Positions 42,056 to 51,688 of a stretch of 64,000 nt of DNA are shown piece by piece. The notes below the pieces were generated by a model. That model saw only the letters and a list, made by a program, of their open reading frames with translations. It was not told where the DNA came from and did not search any database. This DNA comes from Psilocybe azurescens (taxonomy: Eukaryota > Basidiomycota > Agaricomycetes > Agaricales > Agrocybaceae). Location of the stretch: the NCBI GenBank assembly GCA_023853785.1, contig JAJIRX010000549.1:275794-339793 (forward strand). Direction: 5' to 3'. The first letter of the stretch is position 1. Each line of letters opens with the position of its first letter. The translations under genes were made by a program, and so were the position numbers.

Positions 42056-42540
42056 ATTTTAAGTCTGTTTATGGTTCCGTTTTCGGTTCCATTCCGGGTA
42101 TTCCATTTTGTAAACAGATTCCGTTCAATTCCGCTGCAGAATCCGCCATTCTGCCAGAATTGATATTAAATAAAATAGCAGGGCCTTGTGCCATATTTTT
42201 GCTCTCATTCCGCTATTCTGCAGCGGACTCCGGTGGACTCCGGCCGGAATATGTGGGGGATACAAAAGCCCTTGTATTTTGTATGGGTGAATGAACATGG
42301 ATTCCAATTGGATTTCAGAAAATAGGCCATTCCAAATGGAATATTCCAGTTTCATTCCAATGGAATGGCTGGAATTCATATAGAACCCAACTGGATTCCA
42401 ACTGGAATACTATATATTGCATTGGGTTTGTTCTAATATAGGTACATTCTAATGGAATAAGGTGGAATCCAAGTGGAATGATATCCCAGTATTTTTATTA
42501 TATTTTATTATAATTTATACTAGTATTTAAAAAAATTCTA
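42056..42540. repeat. GGAATTCC/TGGAAT palindrome tract
   Basis: Dense ATTCCG/CGGAAT and CCATTGG/TTGGAATCC words. The right part (42290-42480) is followed by an AT-rich spacer TACTAGTATTT and the tRNA-like head at 42541-42617. Confidence 0.6.
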
Positions 42541-42617
42541 TGTGCTGGAATCAAACTCGGGCATCAGAGAACACTGTACACAAGTGAGATAAACTGACTG
42601 AGCTATAATGGCATTTA
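42541..42617 (-). repeat. tRNA-like head of a TGGA-tract element
   Basis: Minus strand box A TATAGCTCAGTCAGTT and box B GAGTTTGATTCCAGC at tRNA spacing, followed by a T-run and AT-rich spacer. The stems pair poorly, so this is a SINE-like promoter and not a tRNA gene. Confidence 0.6.
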
Positions 42618-42644
42618 TAAAAATAAAAATTAAGTTAAATATAT

Positions 42645-43250
42645 ACTAGTGGGGCCGATATTCTCGGCATTGCTTGGCATGAGCAAATCAACAACACACA
42701 TGTGACATGTTGATGCCACATTGGTCCGTTGTTGATTCCGGCCCCACTTTTTCTTCCACCACCACTACCGCCTTGTCGGTCAGAGCCAGGTGGAAGCCAA
42801 CCCAACGCGATGGAGGAGGACAATGACAATGACAAAGACCAGGACAGACACAGCAAGGACCAGGACATAGACCAGGATGGCCAGCGCAAGGACCAGGACC
42901 AGGATGTGGACGACTGTGACCACGACCACAAGGACCAGCGCGAGGCAGGCCGCAATGAGCAAGGTCTTTACCCTCACCCAGGTATTCCATGTGGAGTCCA
43001 CCAACTCCAGCATGGAGTTGGTGGAGTCCACATGGAGTTTGGTGACTCTTTTTGGCAGGTGTACCAGCCATTTAGAGGTGGAGGCTCCACCTGGAGTCCA
43101 GCTGGAATCCACTCATCCTCCATGTGGGCCAATGTGGAGGATGTGGAACTCCATGTGGACTCCATGTGGAACTTCATGTGGAGTTCCACATCCTCCATAT
43201 GGATTTCATGTGGATTTAAGTCATAAATCATGTATATCAGCATGAATACA
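42645..43250 (-). repeat. Repeat family R, copy 2
   Basis: Read on the minus strand: TGGA tract with CATGTGGAGTCCAC-type words (43230-42960), a GAC/AAG-rich minisatellite core (42960-42800, words ACAAGGACCAGGAC on plus), GGTTGGCTTCC and CTGGCTCTGACCGACAAG (42800-42775), GGACCAATGTGGC, and the end GCCGAGAATATCGGCC. The tRNA-like head at 43352-43430 stands at its start. Confidence 0.65.
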
Positions 43251-43351
43251 CAATTTTAGGGCCAAATTCAAATAGACTCTAGGTGGAGGAAGGTCCCCAA
43301 TTTTATTTATATTTTATTATATTTTATTATAGTGTAAAAAAAAAATACATC

Positions 43352-43430
43352 ACCAGGAATTGAACTCAGGCATCCAAGATCACCAAATACAAGCAATAAA
43401 CCGACTAGGCCATAAAGGCTTTGTTGTCTA
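43352..43430 (-). repeat. tRNA-like head of repeat copy 2
   Basis: Minus strand box A TGGCCTAGTCGGTT and box B GAGTTCAATTCCTGG, followed by a run of ten T (a Pol III stop) and the spacer ATAATAAAATATAATAAAA. That spacer is nearly the same as after the head at 42541. Confidence 0.6.
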
Positions 43431-43449
43431 ACAAAAATTGATGTCCTAC

Positions 43450-44640
43450 ATATCAATTCAGATCTTTTCTCAGCAATTTTGGCAAGCATTAAACAATGTC
43501 ACGTGCATGACTCATCATTGCCACATCGGTCCATTGGTTACTCTGACCACCCACCTTGCCTTCCGACCACCACCACCACCACCCCGCTGCCGCCGTCATG
43601 CTTGCCTCACCACCTCGCTGTTGTCGGTCGGAGCCAGGCACCTGCCAACCCAACCCGACATGCATCGCGTCACCACCAACCAAGGCCATACACAACGATA
43701 ACACGTCCATGTATGATGGCGACAACACTGTACATGCATACGTGGTACAACAACAACAACAACAACAACAACAATGGATCCATATATGACAACAACAACA
43801 CTGGACCGATGGGGAACGAGGGGGTGGGGATTAAGGTACGAGGTAAAGTGAGGTGGGTGGGGCACGAGGCAGAACAAGGGGAGGCAACATGAACGAGGCC
43901 GCAACACCATGTAAGTCGCGAAATCCCACATACTGCCGCCACTAACCGCCCCCCCCCTCCCTTTTGATATAGGCTGACAACGACGCCGCGTATGTACAGC
44001 ATGTACTGCAACACGTACAGTACGACAACAGCACGTACAATGGTGGGCACGACACATACTGACAACAACACCAACAATGTGCATGGCACATACCGCGACA
44101 CATACCAACAACAACAACAACATGCACGGCACGTACCACGACACATACGACACAAACGGCTGCATGCATGACGGCCACGACGACGATGACGACACGTACA
44201 ACAACCACAACAGACAGGGCCACATACAACAACCACAACGCATGCGACGGATGCAGCGGCCATAAAGACAAGGACAACAACATGTACGGCGGATGCATAC
44301 CATGGCCACAACAATGATGGTGCGTACGACTTGACTGACATGTTCAGCGGGGCTATGACCGATATGATCACCCTCCTGCCCCCCTTTTTTGATTTTTTTA
44401 CTTCTTTTTCACTGTTTTTCTTTTTTCTTTTGTTTTCTCTTTTGTTTTACATTTATGTGTTTGTTCATTCATTTAATCCAAGTACATACGCTCCTGCCCA
44501 GCTTTTTTGTCTGTTATGTTTTTGTTTTGTTTTTTTGTTTCAATGATGGATCTCACAACTAAATAATAATGTAGTACATAGCTATTAATATATTATATTA
44601 TGCTCATGAATTTACACTAAGATTAAAAGACTAATATATT
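43450..44640 (-). repeat. Repeat family R, copy 3
   Basis: Inverted partner of copy 1. From the left: TCTCAGCAATTTTGG end, CCACATCGGTCCATTGG, GTCGGTCGGAGCCAGGCAC (43626-43644), an (ACA)n run at 43748-43770, and an ACA/ACG-rich core to 44300. A T-rich stretch at 44380-44540 and the AT-rich segment TTAATATATTATATTA also occur in copy 1. Confidence 0.65.
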
Positions 44641-45308
44641 CCAGTTGAAATCCAATTGGATTCCATTTCATTTTATGTGAAGTTAAAGTTGAAACTCCAA
44701 CTGGAGTCCATCTGGAGTCCAGGTGGATTCTAATTGAACTCCACCTGGACTACAGTTGGACTCAAGTGGAATTATTTGGAGTCCACCTGGAGTCCACCTG
44801 AACTCCACCTATCAAAGTTTATTTTTTAAACATTTACATATGTTCCAGGTGGAGTCCATGTGGAGTCCACCACTTTTATATGGAGTTGGTGGACTCCATA
44901 CGGAATACCTGGGTGGAGGTAAAGTACACCAATGAGCATGCAGACAAGCCCAACCAGGGCAAGCATGTGGACAGCGAGAGCAACAATGTTGTGCATGCAG
45001 ACAGCAAGGGCGACAATGTTGAGCATGGCCAGAGCGATGACGTGGGCAGCCACAGCCAGGACAACAATGAGAAGGCCAGGACAACAACAAGCACGGGCGG
45101 GAGCAAGGACACGGACAGTGGGGGCAAGCACAAGCACAAGCACAGTGGAGGCAACAACATGGACAGCAGGGGCAACAACATGGACAGCAAGGGCAACAAC
45201 ACAGACAGCAAGGGCAACAACACAGACAGCAAGGGCAACACATGGACAGCGGGGGCAACGACATGGACAGCAAGGGCAACGACATGGACAGCGAGGGCAA
45301 TGACACGG
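44640..45308 (+). repeat. Repeat family R, copy 4
   Basis: TGGAGTCCA tract (44640-44900) then a minisatellite core at 44950-45305 with units such as GACAGCAAGGGCAACAAC. The junction word CCATACGGAATACCTGG matches the corresponding junction in copy 2 on the other strand. The conserved GGTCGGAGCCAGGC block is not present; the copy stops where the LTR-like repeat begins. Confidence 0.6.
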
Positions 45309-47234
45309 TGAAAGGGTGTAAACCATTCTGAGCTTACAATTCATAGTGAGATACAGAGGCCCTTATTTTTGCGATTGTTATCTGCAATAAACTAGTACAT
45401 TATACTAGTGAAGGGTAGGAGATATGCCAGACTATTAGGCTTTGAGGCTTTACTTCCTAGTGGGCCAACAAGAGTAATAGACCTTACAAACTAACTAAGG
45501 TGTAGTGTGGCCTATTGGTCAGTGCTACGAATCAAAGACTACCTTTAGTTTCCTACACAGCTATCAAAGCAACCCTAACTGAGCGTCCGAAGTGATTGCC
45601 CGCTCCATTGATCATACTATTAGTCCCATGCAAAGAAGAAACCCTTAAGAAATGACCTTGGCTCTTACAAGGGGTAACACCCACCAGTGTCTTACCAAGT
45701 GATCGCCAAGTGATGAAAACCTTATTAATTAGCAAAGCGATCACTGTGTCCAGGCCTCACAAAGGCTGTTCACTAAATTAGGCAATCAACCGCTCGGGGA
45801 TCAGGCATCACTCGCGCTACACAGGTGATCGCCCCACGGACCGAATGTATTGGCAATTGAAATCTTGTGTACAACCCAGCATATGGCGGTCTACTAGATC
45901 CGACTATAAAAACTTGTAATTTGCAATGCAGCCAACGTGAGTGAGCGATCGCCCAGCCAGCGATCGCCACATGATACTAGAGGTAACTTGCCTCATGATA
46001 AGGGCACCTGCTGTTCCAGGGGGTCCTAAACCAATAGCAACTGTGCTGGGGAACCTTGGGAGGGTTTCCTAGGAAATATACCCCTAAGCAATCTAGTCCC
46101 GACATGCCTTAGCCGCGAGCCATCTGATAAAATAAGTTGGGTGATCGCTACCCAAGAAGGCACTGCTGCATGGACAACCATGTTATCTTCAAATAAGCGC
46201 TGTAGCCCAGGCAAACTAGTACTTTCCACTATTATAATTGGTGCAGCAAAGGCTAGGCAGCACGTGGTCCATTTCCTTCCTTTTCTCTTAGTCTCTTTCA
46301 ATTATCACAAGCCAAAGTATCTATTTAGTCTATAAAAACAGCCCTGTATCTTAGAATAGGAACCAAGTAATTTACACCCCAGATTTGATATCAGAATTTA
46401 CTCTGAATAAGAATTCTAGTGTTGACACTTTGAGGACTAGTGATTTGTGTGATAAGAGATCGAACACTGCAGTTCACCTTAAGCAATTAGGTGCTACCTG
46501 GTTTCGTGAGCGATCGCCATTGTGATATTCAACGTCAGGTCTATTAGACTTGATAAGCAGGCTTTTATAAGTCATCCGTGGACTGCCCTGGGGATTGTTA
46601 AGTACGGATTGGAACCCTATACAACTAGCAATTGCTCATAGTAACTAGAGATGACTGTCAGAGAACTCCGACTGTTCAGGACGTTGCCTATAGTAAGACT
46701 GCCCTGGGGATTATTAAGTACGGGTGGGAACCCTATAAAGGCTAGTGATCGCTCATAGTAACTAGGGACAACTGTCAGAGAAATCCGACTGTTTTCAGGA
46801 CGTTGCCTATAGTAAACTAAGGACTGTGGACTAGTGTGCCCAGTTGCTTATAGGAACCAAGGATCTACTACGTGTTAATACAGGTGATCGCTTATAGTGT
46901 TTGACAAAGTTTGAGTTTGGGTTTTATAAAGAGAAACTGTTAAGTGTCCCGTGTACACTCGCCCCCAAAAGCGATCCCCCTGATATTGGTGATTGCCCTC
47001 ATATAAGAGAGATCACCCTTACTATTCAAGTGCCTTGTGTGTACTAGCCTGTAAAAGTGTTCTCTAGCTACTAGTGATCACCCCAGAGTGATTGTCTAAG
47101 TCTGTACTCTGCTAAACTAGTTATTGTAATAAGCCTTACGAGCTTACCCTCCCAGATCGAACTGATCAATATAAATATTTGATTGGGTGTTGTGTATTGG
47201 GCAATTACAAAGTCACCCCGCACTAAACATCTCA
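45309..47234 (+). repeat. 1.9-kb LTR-like repeat, full copy
   Basis: Starts TGAAAGGGTGTAAACC and ends CTAAACATCTCA, so has TG...CA ends. Inside are many GTGATCGCC/GCGATCGCC words and two tandem units of about 127 bp (46567-46692, 46695-46822). 45309-46385 is found inverted at 60155-61232 and 46605-47234 inverted at 38972-39600. No flanking 5-bp duplication is seen (CACGG left, CCGTC right), so calling it an LTR is tentative. It truncates Gypsy-2 at its right edge. Confidence 0.55.
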
Positions 47235-47235
47235 C

Positions 47236-48285
47236 CGTCCAGACAAGGCTCTGAAGATATTAACCTAGGCAACGAAGACCTATCAAACTCGCTATACAAC
47301 TTATTATCAACCCTGGCGATAGATCAAGAAGAACAAGACACAGGCATGGTCAAAACAAACGGAAAGAAAGAAATATCGATCAACAAACCCACCGTATTTG
47401 ATGGAGACAGGACGAAATCCAGGTCTTTCATCCAAGACTGCTATCTCTACATGGACATAAACGATGACGTCTACAACACAGACAAGAAGAAAATTGCCTT
47501 CATTTTATCATTTTGCATGGAAGGAGGAGCAAAACTATGGAAGGAACAGTACTTGACCTTGAGGACGAAAGGAACTAGTCCCAACCAAACCCTCGAATGG
47601 GACACCCTTGGAACATTTCTTGAAAAATTCCACGACGCATTCACTCCAGTGGATGAAACCAGATCAGCCATGAACGACATAAAACGACTTAGGCAAAAAC
47701 CCAACGAAAGGGTGGAAGACATCATCAACAAGTTCAAATTGTTGGTAGGACAAGCCAATCTAGGAACAGAAACGGAATCAGACCACACCCACCTCATTGG
47801 ATTATTCCAAAAATGCATCACACCTCAGCTTGCTGACAGGATCCTGTACTCTGAAGACCTTCCAACGACGATCCAAGGCTGGTACAAAAAGCAACAACAT
47901 TTGACACCAACTATAGACTGGCCAAGGTCTTTAGAGAAGAACCAGAAGAACGTAGAAGGGTGCCACAATGGAACAACTTCCCAAGAAACAACAGGAACTA
48001 CGACCCAAACAGGGATGGATGTAAAGCGCCATGACAGCTGAAGAACGAGCTGAATTAATCAGGAAAGGCGCCTGTTTCAGGTGCAAACAACAAGGACATC
48101 TATCCAGAGATTGCCCACAGAAAGGACCAACAAACCAGAACAGAACCCAAGGACAACCCAGCAAGAAGTGGACCCCAAAGGAACTCCATGCCCATATCAG
48201 GAGCCTGAACAAGGATGAAAAAGATGAACTTGCAGACCTCATGGTTAAAGCAGGATTTGAAGAGAAAGAAGAAAAGGATTTTTAA
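47236..48285 (+). pseudogene. Gypsy-2 gag
   Basis: The conserved gag domain is present: PTVFDGDRTKSRSFIQDCYL, FCMEGGAKLWKEQYL and VEDIINKFKLLVGQANLG. A frameshift near 47925 moves the rest to another frame with the zinc knuckle CFRCKQQGHLSRDCP (48073-48117) and an acidic end to 48285. The apparent start at 47187 lies in the neighbouring repeat and is not the original one. Confidence 0.85.
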
Positions 48286-48365
48286 AGTGGAGAAACAGGA
48301 CAACGTCTGTCTCTCCTTATCTGAAGATACAATCTGTACTTACAGCAACAATCGAGAATAAAACT

Positions 48366-51300
48366 ATGCTTTTACCAGTTTCATTCCCCACCAAGAAACA
48401 GAATGGCTCACAAATCGTCGAAACCTCTGCGCTCTTAGACTCAGGAGCAGGAGGGAAATTCATTGACCAGAACTATGCACAAAAACTTGGACTCAGAACC
48501 CAACCCTTGGAAAAACCGATCCGGGTTTATAACATAGACGGAACCCCAAACAAGAAAGGAACCATCTCGTCATTTGTAGACCTGGACCTAAAGGTTGGAA
48601 ACCGGAACCATCGGGAACAATTACTGGTCTCTGGGCTAGGAAAACAGAAAATTATTTTAGGATTCCCTTGGCTACAGGAAAAGAATCCAGGAATCAACTG
48701 GCAGAACGGACAGATAACTTGGAAACCACATCAAGGGCCTATGATAAATCAAACCACCATTGAAGAAGAAACAGATGAACAAACACCAACAATCGAGACT
48801 ACCCACCCATTGGAGGAATTCGAATCGTTAGTCATCCGATATATTGGGGATGCAAACGAAGATGAAATAAAAGAAACTTGGCTTAAAACCAAAATCACGA
48901 CCTCACAGACGCTGGCCCAACAATATGAACCAGAGAAACCAACAAGACCTCTCCAAGAAATTGTTCCCCCAGAATATCAATCATATACGGACCTTTTCGA
49001 TAAACAAGCGGCAGACCGATTCCCGGAACCAAGACCATGGGACCATAAAATTGAGTTAAAAGAAGGATTCATACCAAAGAAATTCAAGGCATACAATATC
49101 ACACCGGCAGAACAAACAGAACTGGACACCTGGACAAAGGAACAATTGGACAAAGGATACATTTGACCCTCGGAATCACCTATGGCATCTCCCTTCTTCT
49201 TCGTGATCAAAGAAAGATGGAAAGCTTAGACCTTGTCAAGACTACAGGTATCTGAATGACTGGACGATCAAGAACGCTTACCCACTACCACGGATTACGG
49301 AACTTATGGACAATTTGAAAGGCACAAAATTCTTCACCAAACTAGATATCCGATGGGGCTACAACAATATCAGGATAAAAGAAGGTGATCAATGGAAAGC
49401 AGCATTCAAAACCAACCGAGGACTTTTCGAACCAACTGTAATGTTCTTTGGCATGTGCAATTCCCCAGCAACCTTCCAATCCATGATGGACTCAATCTTC
49501 GAAGACATGATATCACAATGCTTCGTAATCATCTATATGGACAACATTCTAATCTTTGCAAAAGATCGAGGGGAATTGGAAAAATACACCAAAATGGTTC
49601 TACAACGACTCCGAGAAAACAATCTCTATCTCAAACCGGAAAAATGCTCTTTTGCTCAAGGAAAAGTGGAATATCTTGGAATGATTGTTGAAGCAGGAAA
49701 AATCTCTATGGATCCAACAAAACTCAAAGGAATTCAAGACTGGCCAGCACCTACTACTCTCAAACAAGTCCGATCATTCCTGGGCTTTGGGAACTTCTAC
49801 CGAAAATTCATCCGGAAATTCTCTGAAGTAGCTCAACCTCTAAATGAACTCCTGAAGAAAGACAAAGGATTTCTATGGAATGACACAACTCAAGCTGCCT
49901 TTGATGAACTGAAGAAACGATTCACAGAAGAACCGGTACTCTTGATGCCCGACCCCGCCAAACCATTTCAAATCGAATCTGACGCTTCAAAATATGCCTC
50001 TGGAGCAGTCCTTACTCAACTGGACGGAAATGGCGAAAGACACCCATGTGCATTTATATCAAGAACGTTCTCTCCAACTGAAAGAAACTACGAAATCTAC
50101 GACAGGGAATTACTGGGAATAATCAGATCATTACAGGAATGGAGACACTACATCCAAGGATCAGAACACACGACTACGGTATATTCAGATCACAAGAATT
50201 TGACATATTTCAGATCAGCCCAAAATCTAAACCGACGACAGGTGCGCTGGTCTCTGTATGTCTCAGAATTCAATCTGAAGTTGGTACATCTACCTGGAAA
50301 CAAAATGATTCAATCCGATACCCTTTCAAGACACCCCGATTTCACCCCAGAAGAAGACCACAACAATGAAAACATCACCTTACTTCCAGAAAAGCTTTTC
50401 ATCGACTTAATTGATGCTGAGTTACAGGAAAGAATTGCCAATGCGACCGAACTGGACCACAATGCAGCAGAAGCAATGAAAACCCTATTAGAAGGAGGAC
50501 CACCAAATGCACAACACGATCTCAGAGAATGGAAAACAGAGAACGTGAACGGCAAAACTATCTTATACTACCAAGGACGAGCCTACATTCCAAAAGATCA
50601 AACCCTACGGAAAGACATAGTCAAATCATATCATGACCCTATCTCAGCTGGACACCCTGGAGAATTAGAAACATTCAATTCAGTAAAACAACACTACTGG
50701 TGGCCAGGATTATGATCATTTGTCAAGCAATACATAAAAGGATGTGCTGCCTGCCAACAGTTCAAAATAAATTGACATCCCTCTAACCCATCATTCATAC
50801 CAATACCTGGACCAAAGTCAGCCCGACCCTTTGCAGACAGTGCTATGGACTTCCTTACAGACCTTCCACCGATCCTGGACAAGCAAGGAGAAGTTGAATT
50901 TGATGTGATTCTAAGCATCACTGATCACGGGAACACAAAAGGACTTATCCTTATTCCATGCCGAATGAAAGGACTGGATGCCGAAAAGACTGGCAAACTC
51001 TTACTGGACAATCTCTACAAAAGGTTTGGACTACCAGACAGCCTCACATCAGATCGAGACCCCAGATTTGCTGCTGAATCATTCAAAGAGCTAATGAAAC
51101 TCCTTGGAGTAAAATCAAAATTTTCAACTGCTTATCACCCTCAAACGGACGGAACAACAGAACAATATAACCAAGAGATCGAAGCCTATCTATCCATATA
51201 CTGCTCGTCTCACCCAGAAGACTGGCATGAACGACTTGGGACCCTCAAATTCACTCACAATAACCAAAGACATGCAGACAGACAGAGAACACCATTCAAA

Positions 51301-51482
51301 TTAATTCTCGGATACTCCCCTATTGCAATTCCCACCGTATTCGAACACACCAAGTTTCCTTCAGTAGAAGAAAGACTGAAGTATCTTCAAAAGGATCGAG
51401 AAGAAGCCCTAGCAGCCCACCGAACTAGCCCGGACAAGGATGGCTGAAAGGAAAAACTCAAACTTCACACCGTTCATCCAAG
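48366..51482 (+). pseudogene. Gypsy-2 pol (protease, RT, RNase H, integrase)
   Basis: Protease LLDSGAGGKFIDQNYAQKLG; RT with KFFTKLDIRWGYNNIRI, FFGMCNSPATFQ and IIYMDNILIF (49533-49562). The second catalytic Asp of YMDD is Asn. RNase H has [16 protein letters not shown] and [12 protein letters not shown]. Integrase has HPGELETFNSVKQHYWWPGL, then MDFLTDLPP, SITDHGNTKG, LTSDRDPRFAAESF and YHPQTDGTTEQYNQEIEAYL. Stops: TGA at about 49164 (family has Arg in GYIRPS), 50713 and 50774, each readable as CGA with one change. A +1 frameshift near 49213 also breaks RT. The coding sequence is cut at 51482 by Gypsy-M. Confidence 0.9.
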
Positions 51483-51657
51483 TGTCAGGCGAGGACTCAG
51501 GGAGGACGAAGACGACAGACAAAAGGATGATCAGAGTAAGAGACAAGGTAGAGACTACTGTACAAATGAGTGAGACCCGCTGATTATATAGGGGTGTGAC
51601 CCCTATACGATTGGTCTATATACGGTAGTATAGGGTCAATATGGTACGGTCGTAACA
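51483..51657 (-). repeat. Gypsy-M 3' LTR
   Basis: 175 bp. Differs from the other LTR by one inserted T and three substitutions: GACGAA against GACAAA, GATTGG against GATCGG, TACGGT against TACAGT. All three are transitions at CpG. Confidence 0.95.
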
Positions 51658-51688
51658 TCACCCCTCCTAAGAAAAGACCGCCCGCGAG

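Larger units (their letters stand above)
47235..51482 (+). mobile_element. Gypsy-2, left part (5'-truncated)
   Basis: Sister of Gypsy-1 by protein and LTR sequence. The 5' LTR and gag start are missing at the junction with the LTR-like repeat. The element continues after the inserted Gypsy-M at 57649 and ends with its 3' LTR at 59197. Confidence 0.9.

Noticed and set aside
44880..45305. CRISPR-like array of GACAGCAAGGGCAACAAC units
   Set aside because: Units are contiguous with no unique spacers; the genome is eukaryotic. It is a minisatellite.
43596..45344. Frames of up to 237 codons in copies 3 and 4 of the repeat family
   Set aside because: Same reason; no conserved protein between copies although flanking DNA is conserved.
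45505..45545. tRNA-like box A GTGTGGCCTATTGGTCAG
   Set aside because: No box B at a workable distance.
45309..47234. Calling the 1.9-kb repeat a proven solo LTR
   Set aside because: TG...CA ends fit, but the flanks do not share a target duplication and no internal retroelement with these LTRs is seen.
38972..47234. A single 8.3-kb DNA transposon with long TIRs between the inverted repeats
   Set aside because: Ends match, but the flanks (TGCAC and CCGTC) share no duplication, and the missing part of the left arm is found at 60-61 kb, which favours a split copy.
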